From NCBI RefSeq assembly GCF_012932915.1, contig NZ_VCQU01000001.1, positions 310,001 through 374,000 on the forward strand: a stretch of 64,000 nucleotides of DNA, given 5' to 3'. This document shows, piece by piece, positions 17,577 through 26,239 of the stretch. The notes below the pieces were generated by a model. The model did no database searches, was not told the origin of the DNA, and saw nothing but the letters and a program-made list of their open reading frames with translations. Each line of letters begins with the position of its first letter. Positions within the stretch are counted from its first letter, which is position 1. A program made the translations under genes and the position numbers. The DNA comes from Antrihabitans stalactiti. GTDB taxonomy: Bacteria; Actinomycetota; Actinomycetes; Mycobacteriales; Mycobacteriaceae.

Positions 17577-18181
17577 CGACGACGCGAACCCGTTGGGGCG
17601 ACCGCGAAACCCGCCGACACGATATCCTGCGCGCCGGACGGACCCTGTTGCTCTCCAAAGGCCTTGCGGCGCTTCAGATGCGAGAAGTCGCCCGCGGCGC
17701 CGGCATCGCGCTCGGCACCGTCTACACGTACTTTCCGAACAAGGAGGCTTTGTTCGCTGCGATGTACGCCGACCGGCTCGACGCCATGCTGAGCGAACTC
17801 GCCCCGGCACTGGACACCACAACGAACGCCGAAGACCTCTTCGTCCACGTGGCCTCGGCGTACCGCGAGGTCTACACCGAGTTCGGCAAAGACGTCGACC
17901 TCGTCGCGATGCTAGGGAACAACGAGCTCGACACCTCGGTTCGTGACCGTCTCGTGCAGTCCGCAGGCAGGCTGCTCGCCGCGTTCCGCGTGATCGTCGA
18001 ACGAACCGGCGTTGCGGAGGCCGACCTCGCATTGACCGTCATGTGGTCGTCCATCGTCGGACTCTGCGACCACTTCACCGGCGTCCGGCACCAACTGCAC
18101 CAACATACCTGGGACGAAGCCGTCCGATTCACCGCACGGACTTTCGCGCGGGGTCTCGCACCCGAAGGGAAATCAGAATGA
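17573..18181 (+). CDS. TetR family transcriptional regulator
   Basis: A 202-residue regulator with HTH LQMREVARGAGIALGTVYTYFPNKEALFAAM (split by helix turns at about residues 34-64) and a helical ligand domain. The ATGA overlap with the lipase and the near-overlap with the SDR make it an internal operon gene, so it probably autoregulates the lipase/SDR/acyl-CoA synthetase unit in response to a lipid or acyl-CoA. Confidence 0.92.
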   Translation: MTTTRTRWGDRETRRHDILRAGRTLLLSKGLAALQMREVARGAGIALGTVYTYFPNKEALFAAMYADRLDAMLSELAPALDTTTNAEDLFVHVASAYREVYTEFGKDVDLVAMLGNNELDTSVRDRLVQSAGRLLAAFRVIVERTGVAEADLALTVMWSSIVGLCDHFTGVRHQLHQHTWDEAVRFTARTFARGLAPEGKSE

Positions 18182-19056
18182 ATCTCGCCAACCGACTACT
18201 CGATCGCGTCGTCAACCCACCACGATTGTCGGACCCCGACGCGCTACGCCGCGCCGTCAGCGGCAAAACCGTGCTCGTGACCGGCGCATCGTTCGGCCTC
18301 GGCGAATCGACCGCACGTAAGCTCGGCGCGGCAGGCGCAACCGTCCTCCTGGTTGCGCGGACCGCATCGAAACTCGACGACGTTGCCGCGTCGATCAACG
18401 CTGCAGGCGGACACGCCATGACCTACGCGGCGGACCTGACGGACGAGGTCGCCGTCGCCGAGTTGGCGAAGCTGATCACGGAGGAACACGGTGCGCTCGA
18501 CATCATCGTGAACAACGCGGGCAAGTCGATTCGCCGCTCGCTCGAGCTGCAGTACGACCGCCCACAGGATTTCCAGCGGACGATCGATATCAACTACCTC
18601 GGACCGATTCGGTTGCTGCTAGCCCTGATTCCGCCGATGCGTGACAACGGCGGCGGCCACATCATCAATGTATCGACTGTCGGCGTGCGAATTGCCCCAG
18701 GTCCGCGTTGGGGTGCCTACCAGGCGTCGAAGGGTGCATTCGACACGTGGTTGCGCAGCGTGAGTCCGGAATTGCGCACAGACGGCATCGCTGTCAGCTC
18801 GTTGTATATGGCACTGATCTACACACGGATGAGCGCGCCGACTCCCATCATGCGCAAGCTGCCCGGCCTGCATCCGGACGACGCGGCCGACATCGTGGTC
18901 AAAGCAATCGTCGAACGCCCGCGCGACGTCGAACCGTGGTGGGTGTGGCCGGCCGAGGTCGGTTCCGCTGTCGCCCGCGGACCGCTCGAAGTTGCGATGC
19001 GCCTGATGTACCAGTTCTCGACGGACACCGCCAGCGCGACAGGAGCCGGCCGATGA
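18178..19056 (+). CDS. Short-chain dehydrogenase/reductase
   Basis: A 292-residue SDR. The cofactor motif VLVTGASFGLGESTARKLG starts at about residue 32, then AADLTD, NNAGKS, and the catalytic set Ser (INVSTVGV) and YQASK. The N-terminal LANRLLDRVVNPP extension resembles fatty-acyl/lipid-active SDRs. ATG 18178 overlaps the TetR stop; the stop overlaps the acyl-CoA synthetase start. Likely an oxidoreductase for a fatty or terpenoid alcohol/aldehyde; substrate unknown. Confidence 0.92.
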   Translation: MNLANRLLDRVVNPPRLSDPDALRRAVSGKTVLVTGASFGLGESTARKLGAAGATVLLVARTASKLDDVAASINAAGGHAMTYAADLTDEVAVAELAKLITEEHGALDIIVNNAGKSIRRSLELQYDRPQDFQRTIDINYLGPIRLLLALIPPMRDNGGGHIINVSTVGVRIAPGPRWGAYQASKGAFDTWLRSVSPELRTDGIAVSSLYMALIYTRMSAPTPIMRKLPGLHPDDAADIVVKAIVERPRDVEPWWVWPAEVGSAVARGPLEVAMRLMYQFSTDTASATGAGR

Positions 19057-20597
19057 TCGCCCTCGATGTCGCCGCGACCACGGTGCCTGCACTCGCCCGG
19101 ACCGGGCTGCTGAAGCCGGTTGCCCCACGTGCGATGTACCGCGTCGCGAAAACACTGCGGCGCCACGGTTCCAACCCCGCGACCGTTCTCGGCATCGCCG
19201 CGGCACGGTGGCCGAACCGCACGGCAGTGATCGACGACGAGGGAGCCGCCACCTACGGCGAGCTTTACACGAGCACCGAATCCCTCGCTGCCACCTTGTC
19301 CGTCGACTACGGCCTCGGACCGGGCGACGCCGTCGGTGTGCTGTGCCGCAACGGACGACGCTTCCTGCACGGTGTATTCGCGGCCAGCGCGATAGGCGCG
19401 GACGTCGTGCTCCTGAACACCGATTTCAGCGCCGACGTGCTGGCGAAAACTATTGCCGCACATCGGATCAGGATCATCGTCTGCGACGACGAGTACGACG
19501 AGACCCTGCGCGCCGCCGGTGCGACGCCGGTCGGCGATCAGCGAGTCACCCGACGCCGGCCCCGCAACCACCCGTCCCACGCCGGCCGAATCATCGTGCT
19601 GACGTCGGGAACGACCGGCACACCGAAAGGCGTGCCCAGGTCGCCAAAAGTGAGCCCGATCTTGGGTATCGCCGGGTCGATCCTCGAACGGACCCGGCTG
19701 CGAGCAGGCGGGCGCATCGTGATCGCGGTTCCGCTGTTTCATGCCTTCGGCTTCGCGATCGTCATGCTCGGAGCGACCCTGGGCGCCACGCTGATACTTC
19801 GCCGACGGTTCGATGCCGAGGCAGCGCTCGCCCAGGCGTCGATCCAGCGGGCCGACGCGGTCGCGGTCGTTCCGATCATGCTGCGCCGCATCCTCGACCT
19901 GCCCGAGGACGTCCGTGCCCGCAACCCGGTGCGGTCACTGCGTGTGGTGATCTCCGGCGCCGCGCCGCTCGACCCCACTCTGGCGCGCGACTTCATGGAC
20001 GCGTTCGGCGACATTCTCTACAACGGCTACGGGTCGTCGGAAGTCGGAATCGGCACCTTCGCGGTCCCTGCCGATCTGCGTGCCGCACCGGGTACTGTCG
20101 GCAAACCTGTTGCGGGAGCGCCGGTTCGGATTCTCGATACTGCGGGCCGTCCGGTTGCCGCAAACGTCGTGGGGCGCATCTTCGTCGGCGGTGGCATGAC
20201 CTTCGACGGCTACACCACCGGTGGCGCGAAGGCGATCGTCGCGAACCTGATGAGCACCGGCGACATGGGCTATCTGGACCATGCGGGGCGGCTCTTCATC
20301 GTCGGCCGCGAGGACGACATGATCATTTCCGGCGGCGAGAACGTCTACCCCCAAGCCGTGGAGAACGCGCTGGCTCGCCATCCTGATGTTGCCGACAACG
20401 CGGTGGTCGGCGTACCCGATGAGCAGTACGGGCAGCGACTCGCAGCGTTCGTCGTACTCCGCGGCGGCAACGTCGACACTCTCCGAACCTACTTGAAGGC
20501 GAACGTCTCTCGTTTCGAACAGCCTCGAGACATCCACGTGGTGTCGGAGATCCCCCGCAACCCGTCAGGGAAGATTCTCAGGCGCGAGCTGATCTGA
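19053..20597 (+). CDS. Long-chain fatty acid-CoA ligase-like protein (AMP-binding, FadD family)
   Basis: A 514-residue acyl-CoA synthetase. The ATP-binding P-loop IVLTSGTTGTPKGVPRS is at about residues 187-203, the adenine motif NGYGSSEVGIGTFAV near 325, STGDMGYLDHAGRLFIVGR near 410, and the catalytic Lys in NPSGKILRREL ends the protein. It activates a carboxylate as adenylate, then CoA thioester. AGGAG lies upstream and it overlaps the SDR (ATGA). With the lipase and SDR it makes an ester-hydrolysis, oxidation and activation route. Confidence 0.93.
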   Translation: MIALDVAATTVPALARTGLLKPVAPRAMYRVAKTLRRHGSNPATVLGIAAARWPNRTAVIDDEGAATYGELYTSTESLAATLSVDYGLGPGDAVGVLCRNGRRFLHGVFAASAIGADVVLLNTDFSADVLAKTIAAHRIRIIVCDDEYDETLRAAGATPVGDQRVTRRRPRNHPSHAGRIIVLTSGTTGTPKGVPRSPKVSPILGIAGSILERTRLRAGGRIVIAVPLFHAFGFAIVMLGATLGATLILRRRFDAEAALAQASIQRADAVAVVPIMLRRILDLPEDVRARNPVRSLRVVISGAAPLDPTLARDFMDAFGDILYNGYGSSEVGIGTFAVPADLRAAPGTVGKPVAGAPVRILDTAGRPVAANVVGRIFVGGGMTFDGYTTGGAKAIVANLMSTGDMGYLDHAGRLFIVGREDDMIISGGENVYPQAVENALARHPDVADNAVVGVPDEQYGQRLAAFVVLRGGNVDTLRTYLKANVSRFEQPRDIHVVSEIPRNPSGKILRRELI

Positions 20598-21143
20598 TCA
20601 CTGCTTCTCGGCGAACTCCTCGACGATCTTCTTGCAGAACGCGGGGAGGTCGCGGGGGTTGCGGCTCGACACGAGACCGTTGTCCGTCACCACCTCTTCG
20701 TCGACGACCGTTCCGCCGGCATTGCGGATGTCGGTTCGCACGCTCGGGTACGACGTCAAGGTGCGCCCGCGGACGACGTCGGCCTCGACGAGGGTCCATG
20801 GGCCATGGCAGATGACGCCGACCGGCTTCCCAGCGTTCACGAAGTCCTTGACGAACTGGACCGCCGCGCTGTCTTGCCGCAGCTTGTCAGGGTTGGTTGT
20901 TCCGCCGGGGAGAATGAGCGCGTCGAAATCGGCGACCGATACGTCACTGACAACTCGATCGACTGTGAACTTGTCTGCGATCTCGACATCATGGTTCATC
21001 GCCTGAATCTCGCCGGCTTCGAGAGAGACGAGTTGCGTTGTGGCCCCGGCGTCCTCGACAGCGGAGCGAGGGTCGGTGAGCTCCACTTGCTCGACGCCGT
21101 CGGTCGCGAGAATCGCAACACGACGTCCCTTCAACGTATCCAT
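20598..21143 (-). CDS. DJ-1/PfpI family protein (protease I / deglycase-like)
   Basis: A 181-residue class I glutamine amidotransferase-like protein. The Cys nucleophile is in GVICHGPWTL, preceded by LILPGGTTNPDKLR, and the N terminus GRRVAILATDGVEQVEL has the conserved Glu. Homologues (PfpI, YhbO) are annotated as proteases or glyoxal-damage deglycases. GGAGAGG precedes ATG 21143. It converges with the acyl-CoA synthetase with no intervening base. Confidence 0.92.
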   Translation of the reverse strand: MDTLKGRRVAILATDGVEQVELTDPRSAVEDAGATTQLVSLEAGEIQAMNHDVEIADKFTVDRVVSDVSVADFDALILPGGTTNPDKLRQDSAAVQFVKDFVNAGKPVGVICHGPWTLVEADVVRGRTLTSYPSVRTDIRNAGGTVVDEEVVTDNGLVSSRNPRDLPAFCKKIVEEFAEKQ

Positions 21144-21159
21144 TCGAAAACCTCTCCAG

Positions 21160-21777
21160 TCATCCTGCTCGTGCCACAACATCGGCCAGCTGTGCGGGGT
21201 CGCGACTTTCTGCCGCGAACACTGCGCCGTTCAGCCACGCGCGATCGATCATTTCCGCCACGTCGATTCGCCGAACTGCGTGCATCGCCGGGCTCTCGAA
21301 CAGATCGTTCAAGTAGGCGACGACGCGATCTTCCACGACGGACCCGACATTGCCGAGCCAACCGAGCAATCGCGACGAGACCCCGCGTGGATCGATGTTC
21401 ACGGTGACGTCCGATGACTCGACGCCATCGACGTCGACGAGGACTGTGCACGGCGCTTCGAGCACCAGCCGGATGCGCGCATGCACGACGATGTCTATGG
21501 CGTATGCCAACTCTCTGCCCGCGATTCGAACCGAGACCTCCATTGCGACGGGCGCCGCGACGAGGTAATCCCAGCCTGCGTCGTTGAACGGCGCGACGAC
21601 CACCTTCGACGGGGTGCCGACCGCAGACGCAGTGCAGACGCCACCTGGACCGATAGCAATCGGCCCTATCTCGATGGGTTCGTCCACGAACCGTGTAATC
21701 ACCTGCGCCACACGGTCTGCCGACGCTGCGGCGGCAAGCAGGTTCGCCGCGAAGTCCGCATGAGATAAAGCCGTCAT
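21160..21777 (-). CDS. Hypothetical protein
   Basis: A 205-residue protein without a recognised family. It begins MTALSHADFAANLLAAAASADRV and contains beta-strand-rich VAMEVSVRIAGRELAYAID and VDVDGVESSDVTVNIDPRGVSS, then a C-terminal helix (VEDRVVAYLNDLFESPAMHAV). This suggests a lipid-binding or START/BPI-like fold, but that is speculative. The frame extends upstream into repeat copy C; ATG 21777 is preferred although its ribosome site is weak. It follows the DUF445-like gene on the same strand. Confidence 0.7.
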   Translation of the reverse strand: MTALSHADFAANLLAAAASADRVAQVITRFVDEPIEIGPIAIGPGGVCTASAVGTPSKVVVAPFNDAGWDYLVAAPVAMEVSVRIAGRELAYAIDIVVHARIRLVLEAPCTVLVDVDGVESSDVTVNIDPRGVSSRLLGWLGNVGSVVEDRVVAYLNDLFESPAMHAVRRIDVAEMIDRAWLNGAVFAAESRDPAQLADVVARAG

Positions 21778-21835
21778 CACCGGTAAATACCCGAACTGGA
21801 CAAGGTCGAAACCTTGCACCACCACCACCGACCCT

Positions 21836-21877
21836 CGTGAGTCTTTTAGGAGTCCAGGGACTCCTAAAAGACTCACG
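21836..21877. repeat. 42-bp palindromic repeat, copy C
   Basis: Identical to copy A in the 42-bp core. The palindrome extends five more bases on each side (ACCCT and AGGGT), giving 25-base perfect arms from 21831 to 21882. It lies nine bases after the stop of the minus-strand DUF445-like gene, so it could end that transcript, although no T-run follows. Confidence 0.9.
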
Positions 21878-21886
21878 AGGGTTGGT

Positions 21887-23311
21887 TCACGCTCCGAAGA
21901 TCAAGATGTGCACTGCGCCAACGAGGATTCCGAGTAAGCCACCGTGGGCATAGAGCAGCCAGGCGTCCTGTTCGATCGCCGAGAAGAGCATTTCACCGAA
22001 GTCGTCGGGCGGCAGTTCACGGAATTTCGCGGTGGCGAAGGTATCGATGGCTTTCGCCTTGTCCGCATTCAACTCTGGGCTGTACAGCACCGCTGGAGCG
22101 AAATCGACGACTGCCAACCCGGCACCCCGCTCCAGGCCCTCGACATCGACGAAACCGAAGGAATTGCGTGCCATCACCATGAACGGCCCGAGTATCCGCT
22201 CAGCCTCCTCGGCGACCGCTTCCTCGACGTAGGCCCGCGTCTTGTCCGCGCCCGCGCCGTTCAGCAGTTCGTCGGTGAAATTCGTGACCGTCAACACCTC
22301 GACGGACAGCATCTGCGCAAGTTCTGCGGACGCCTCGTGCTGCCGTTGCGCGAACAACCCTTGCTTCCACAAATACTTGTAGCGCGGCTGTGGTTCGCCA
22401 GGTTCGAACACCACCTTGATCGCGATGATGTTGACGATGATGCCGATGATCGCGGCGCCGACAAGCACCCATAACCAGCTGGGTAGGAAGTGGAGAATCG
22501 AATTCAGGATGCCGGGCAATTCGATGTACGCCGCGCTCGGATCGAGTTCGTGAGCGTGCTTGACGTGGTCGCTGCTGTAGTGCAGCAACGACAGCCACAG
22601 CGCGAGGATGACGCCGAGCGGCGCGCCGAGCAACCCGATGCGGACCATGAACCGAAGCTCGGGAACGGCCATGCCCTTGATGATCGAGACGAGGACGTCG
22701 GGCCGCTTGCGTAGGTAGTTGACGGTCATCAACTTCACATCCAGGAGCTGATCGATGTTCTCGCCGATCTTCTTGAATGCGCGTTTCGACAGCGCTGGCA
22801 GATCGTCGTCGACCGTCCGCATCACCTGTTCCTTGACCGGATACGGCAGCGTGCTCCACAACTGCGGGTGCTGCTTTTCGATGACCTCGGTGGTCAACCG
22901 ACGGATATCGGGACGGGCGGCGTTGGCGATGGTTTCGGCGAGACTGTCCGGGTCGAGCTCGTTGTAGAAATCTCCGATCCCGCCGATGCGATAGATCGAT
23001 TTGTCGACGATCAGACTCGACATCTTCTCGGCACGACAGGGAATGAATCCCTGGAATCCGAGAATTCCATTCGGTGCGAACGTCGGAAGGATCTGCAATT
23101 TCCTTGGCAGGAAAGGAAATATCCTTTTCAGACCGGGGACGTAGAACCCGGTGAAATGAACGGGAGCGAACAACATGATCACGCCGGTCCAGTTGGTGAT
23201 GAGACCCGCGAAAGCACTGAAAATCGGGATGCTGACGAGGTCGACGACGAATTTCGACTGCCCCGTCAATTCTTCCCAATTGAGGAACAGCCCGGCAGCA
23301 ATAGTGGCCAT
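21887..23311 (-). CDS. DUF445-like membrane protein (cassette 1)
   Basis: A 474-residue membrane protein. Hydrophobic segments are near residues 20-50, 225-250, 275-305 and at the extreme C terminus (AHGGLLGILVGAVHILIFGA). An N-terminal conserved block has LITNWTGVIMLFAPVHFTGF and GILGFQGFIPCRAEKMSSL, the latter matching the DUF445 theme where the protein turns back after the first helix. It is nearly colinear with the 474-residue paralog at 41355 and, as there, follows an Abi-alpha-like gene by 43 bp. Function unknown; the family is linked only loosely to membrane stress. Confidence 0.75.
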   Translation of the reverse strand: MATIAAGLFLNWEELTGQSKFVVDLVSIPIFSAFAGLITNWTGVIMLFAPVHFTGFYVPGLKRIFPFLPRKLQILPTFAPNGILGFQGFIPCRAEKMSSLIVDKSIYRIGGIGDFYNELDPDSLAETIANAARPDIRRLTTEVIEKQHPQLWSTLPYPVKEQVMRTVDDDLPALSKRAFKKIGENIDQLLDVKLMTVNYLRKRPDVLVSIIKGMAVPELRFMVRIGLLGAPLGVILALWLSLLHYSSDHVKHAHELDPSAAYIELPGILNSILHFLPSWLWVLVGAAIIGIIVNIIAIKVVFEPGEPQPRYKYLWKQGLFAQRQHEASAELAQMLSVEVLTVTNFTDELLNGAGADKTRAYVEEAVAEEAERILGPFMVMARNSFGFVDVEGLERGAGLAVVDFAPAVLYSPELNADKAKAIDTFATAKFRELPPDDFGEMLFSAIEQDAWLLYAHGGLLGILVGAVHILIFGA

Positions 23312-23354
23312 GTCAATTCTCGATATCTCTCATCGGTGGATGCTCGGACAGAGA

Positions 23355-24077
23355 TCAGTGCTTGTGCAACTTCGGCTTCGGAGGTCCGGACCCGATCGTC
23401 CTGTCGCCGCGTTCGTGTTTGTCCCACCCGCCCGCCGTGTATCCGGTCATGTCGAAACACGCGTCGCAGAACTGCCTGCCGAACTCCGACAATTCGATGC
23501 TGCGATAGATGCTGATGGCGGACTTCACGCTCTCGATCGCCGCCATCGCGCGCGGCTGTACCTCGAGTAGCGAGTACCTTCGGAAATCCTCGACCGGCTC
23601 GGTCGAGAACCTGACGATTCCGAGCCGTTCGAGATTGACGAGGTAGTGCTGATCGCGGTCCGGCCAGCGGCAACTGGACATCTCCGCGATCAGGTTGATG
23701 CCTGCGGCAAGGCGCTCGGAGCCGATCTGGAACAGCGTCTTGGTCCGAATATCGATGGCCGGTTGCACGCCGGCCTTGCCAAGGAAGCGCACGATTCGAG
23801 CCTCGTCCGGATGCAACTGGTCGAGGATATGTGTGAACGCGGGATGCCGTCCGCCCGCTTCGTAATCCGGCTTTTGTGACATTGCGATAAGCCTGGCGCC
23901 GTAAGCGCGAAGGTCTGCGTCGTGTTTGTCTTCGACCGGGGTCGATTCCCCTTTCGACTCGGCCGACTTTTCGGTCGACGGTCGGTCGCCGAGCAGGTCG
24001 ATCGCCTTCCAGACACCTGCACGAGCCACGTTGCCCAGCGATCCCCGAACCGACTTGGATTCACCGTCACGCGTCAT
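23355..24077 (-). CDS. DUF4393/Abi-alpha-like protein (cassette 1)
   Basis: A 240-residue soluble protein. The central part matches the Abi-alpha (DUF4393) pattern: RHPAFTHILDQLHPDEARIVRFL at about residues 77-99 followed by QPAIDIRTKTLFQIGSERL and a winged-helix-like LVNLERLGIVRFS. Abi-alpha proteins were first linked to phage abortive infection. The first 55 residues are charged and likely flexible; the tail is GSGPPKPKLHKH, also present in the paralog at 42822. It is co-transcribed with the DUF445-like gene. Defence function is not shown. Confidence 0.7.
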   Translation of the reverse strand: MTRDGESKSVRGSLGNVARAGVWKAIDLLGDRPSTEKSAESKGESTPVEDKHDADLRAYGARLIAMSQKPDYEAGGRHPAFTHILDQLHPDEARIVRFLGKAGVQPAIDIRTKTLFQIGSERLAAGINLIAEMSSCRWPDRDQHYLVNLERLGIVRFSTEPVEDFRRYSLLEVQPRAMAAIESVKSAISIYRSIELSEFGRQFCDACFDMTGYTAGGWDKHERGDRTIGSGPPKPKLHKH

Positions 24078-24239
24078 TGCGGAGGCCTTTCTTTGCCGCT
24101 CTTTCTAGCCCTCCTGAGCGTAGCTTGAAGCGCGGCTCGACCCCGGTGAATCAAACTGCAGATGAATACGATTCGATTACTGCGCCTGGGATCGACGCCT
24201 CGGCTGAGATCGTTCAACCGGTACTCGACAAGAGGCGAG

Positions 24240-24362
24240 CTAGCGGCTCGGCTGCCGCTCCGCGTCGTCTGCGGTCTCGACGTCGTTGCCGTCGAACATA
24301 ATTCGCGCCCACCAGTCGTGCAACGAGCTGGGCTCGGGCCAAATTATCGGGTCGTCAGGCAT
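24240..24362 (-). CDS. Small hypothetical ORF (40 residues) downstream of STAS gene 3
   Basis: The ATG at 24362 opens a 40-codon frame: MPDDPIIWPEPSSLHDWW, then ARIMFDGNDVETADDAERQ. The Trp-rich, acidic composition looks like a protein rather than random high-GC reading. A GTG at 24392, ten codons earlier, is an alternative start ten bases after the STAS stop. No good ribosome site is visible. The rest of the 24078-24401 spacer shows nothing I can name. Confidence 0.35.
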   Translation of the reverse strand: MPDDPIIWPEPSSLHDWWARIMFDGNDVETADDAERQPSR

Positions 24363-24401
24363 GTGCAACAGGTACCCGCCGGCGGTTGCCACCAAACGTG
24401 G

Positions 24402-24812
24402 TCACTGATGGACCTGGGCTGGATCGACGGCCGCGATGTCGCTCGGGCGGGGCGTGCAGTTGCGCACTGCCTCCTCGCGCGTGGCGGTCAGCGAGAAGAC
24501 GGTGTCGAGTGCCGTCAACCGAATCGGGCGGCTGGTCGCCGGACCGTCCGCGACAACGGCGAATGGGATGTGGGCTGCCCCGCGACTAGCGGAGATCAAT
24601 ACGGACATCCCTGCCGACGCCAGGAACTCCACCTCGGTCAGGTCGATGATCAGCGCTACGGGTTCGGTGTCGAGTGCCGAATCGACCGCGTCTTGAAACT
24701 CTGCCATGGTGAGTAGATCCAGCGAGCCGGCAACCGCGAGTACGGTCACCCCGTCGACCATCATCAAAGAGGTCTCGACGGTGTTGTCGGGCTGGCGGAA
24801 ATCTGAGGACAC
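24402..24812 (-). CDS. STAS-domain anti-sigma factor antagonist (paralog 3)
   Basis: A 136-residue STAS protein: VTVLAVAGSLDLLTMAEF and [19 protein letters not shown], with the phospho-Ser candidate in FLASAGM. The start is GTG 24812 with GGAGG seven bases before it; the open frame extends 60 codons further upstream but overlaps the promoter of the divergent TetR gene. Like paralogs 1 and 2 it has IPFAVVA and LTALDTV. Probably part of the same anti-sigma network. Confidence 0.9.
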   Translation of the reverse strand: MSSDFRQPDNTVETSLMMVDGVTVLAVAGSLDLLTMAEFQDAVDSALDTEPVALIIDLTEVEFLASAGMSVLISASRGAAHIPFAVVADGPATSRPIRLTALDTVFSLTATREEAVRNCTPRPSDIAAVDPAQVHQ

Positions 24813-24924
24813 AGTGAACCTCCGGGCGCGAGTGATTACTCCATAACGGCGATCACTCAATAAATCACCGGGCTCACGCCACACTGCGAAAGCAGTAGGC
24901 CTGCGGCTCCGCGTCAAGGATATC

Positions 24925-24946
24925 CTAGCCAGACCGGTCTGTCTAG
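24925..24946. promoter_or_regulatory. TetR-type operator (22-bp palindrome)
   Basis: CTAGCCAGACCGG and TCTGTCTAG together form a palindrome with 20 of 22 symmetric positions, centred on a perfect AGACCGGTCT (24931-24940). It lies 15 bases before the TetR start at 24962 and overlaps a TAGTAT -10-like element, so the TetR protein most likely represses itself and perhaps the divergent STAS gene. Confidence 0.7.
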
Positions 24947-24961
24947 TATACGATCTTGCAC

Positions 24962-25549
24962 ATGGAGGCAGCTGTGGTGCAAGCGCCTGCACAACCGACG
25001 GCTCGCGAGCGGATCCTCTCCTGTGCCTACGATTTGTTCTCCCGGCGCGGAATCCGCGACGTCGGGACGGACGAGATCATCGCTGTCGCCGGCGTCGCCA
25101 AGGCCACGCTGTATCGCCACTTCCGCAGCAAAGACGATCTTGTCGTTGCGTTTCTCGAGCGCCGCGAACAGCTGTGGACCTACGGACTGATCAATGCCCG
25201 GTCCCAGGAACTGGCAGACGAGCCCGAGGCGCAACTGCTGGCCATCTTCGACGTCTTCGACGAGTGGTTTCGCTACTCCGACAATTTCGAAGGCTGCTCC
25301 TTCATCAACGTTCTGTTGGAGATGGGCGCAGACCACCCGGCAGGCCGGGCAAGCATCGCTCACTTGGAAAACATTCGAAACATGGTGCGCGAGCTAGCTG
25401 TTCAGGCAGGCCTACGCCACACCGAAGAGTTCGCGCAGTCGTGGCACATCCTGATGAAGGGGTCGATCATTTCGGCGACCGCGGGCGATCTCGATGCCGC
25501 CAAGCGCGCCCAAGCAATGGGCCGAACGCTCATCGAACAGCACCGGTAA
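24962..25549 (+). CDS. TetR/AcrR family transcriptional regulator
   Basis: A 195-residue regulator. The HTH region is RERILSCAYDLFSRRG through TDEIIAVAGVAKATLYRHF and SKDDLVVAFLERR; the C-terminal ligand domain has the CSFINVLLEMG segment seen in a TetR subgroup. Start choice between ATG 24962 and GTG 24977 is uncertain. A strong palindromic operator lies immediately upstream. No adjacent same-strand target is visible; it may act on the divergent STAS gene or only on itself. Confidence 0.9.
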   Translation: MEAAVVQAPAQPTARERILSCAYDLFSRRGIRDVGTDEIIAVAGVAKATLYRHFRSKDDLVVAFLERREQLWTYGLINARSQELADEPEAQLLAIFDVFDEWFRYSDNFEGCSFINVLLEMGADHPAGRASIAHLENIRNMVRELAVQAGLRHTEEFAQSWHILMKGSIISATAGDLDAAKRAQAMGRTLIEQHR

Positions 25550-25562
25550 CCGGCTCCCGGTC

Positions 25563-26198
25563 TCAACCGGTCACGATGCCGACGACCAGGTTGAGCGTGG
25601 TGGCAAGGATGACGGTGCCGAAGGCGTAGGACAGTAGGCAATGCCGTAACGCGACCGAGCGGATCATCGTGTTCGAGACGGACGTATCCGACACCTGATA
25701 GGTCATGCCGAGGTTGTAGCTGAAGTAGAAGAAGTCACGGTAGGCCGGTGGATCGCTGGAGTTGAAGTCGATTCCGCCAGGAGTGTCCGAGTAGTAGAGA
25801 TAGGCGTATCGCGCGGCGTACATCAGATGCACGCCGGCCCACGACAACGCCACTGCGGCGACCGCAATACCGGCCGCGGCGCGACTGTCTCCGTTTTTGC
25901 CCGACAGCAGCAACAGGACGACACCGATGAGTCCGCCCAAAGCCGCGACGACAACCACCAATTCGTCGACACGAGGCTTGAAATCCTCTCGCCCGGCGTT
26001 GCGGCGAGTGCTCTCGGCATCCATCGGCCACAACACAAGCCATCCGGCGACGACGAAAATCCCTCCGGCCGTGGCGATGCCGGCGAGGGCTCCCACGATG
26101 GCATTCGTCCACGAGCCGACTCCTACGCCGGTCGCTGCTCCCCCGATCACCGCACCGGCGAGGCGTGCGATCGCCGATCTCGGCAGCATGGTCGTCAT
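25563..26198 (-). CDS. DUF1345 family membrane protein
   Basis: A 211-residue membrane protein with about five hydrophobic segments. The DUF1345 signature is present: [20 protein letters not shown], then [20 protein letters not shown], then [20 protein letters not shown]. The family is widespread but functionally uncharacterised. ATG 26198 was chosen ahead of the first hydrophobic segment; no strong ribosome site is visible. It is divergent from a CDF transporter. Confidence 0.9.
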   Translation of the reverse strand: MTTMLPRSAIARLAGAVIGGAATGVGVGSWTNAIVGALAGIATAGGIFVVAGWLVLWPMDAESTRRNAGREDFKPRVDELVVVVAALGGLIGVVLLLLSGKNGDSRAAAGIAVAAVALSWAGVHLMYAARYAYLYYSDTPGGIDFNSSDPPAYRDFFYFSYNLGMTYQVSDTSVSNTMIRSVALRHCLLSYAFGTVILATTLNLVVGIVTG

Positions 26199-26239
26199 CG
26201 TTACGACTGTAATGTGTGCAGGCAGACTAGCTTTCTCAC

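Noticed and set aside
21778-21876. Extended start of the hypothetical protein within palindrome copy C
   Set aside because: The MSLLGV start comes from the repeat; ATG 21777 is more sensible.
21887-24077. Cassette 1 as a proven phage-defence island
   Set aside because: Only one component has an Abi-related family resemblance; there are no nucleases, toxins or other defence genes nearby, so defence remains a hypothesis.
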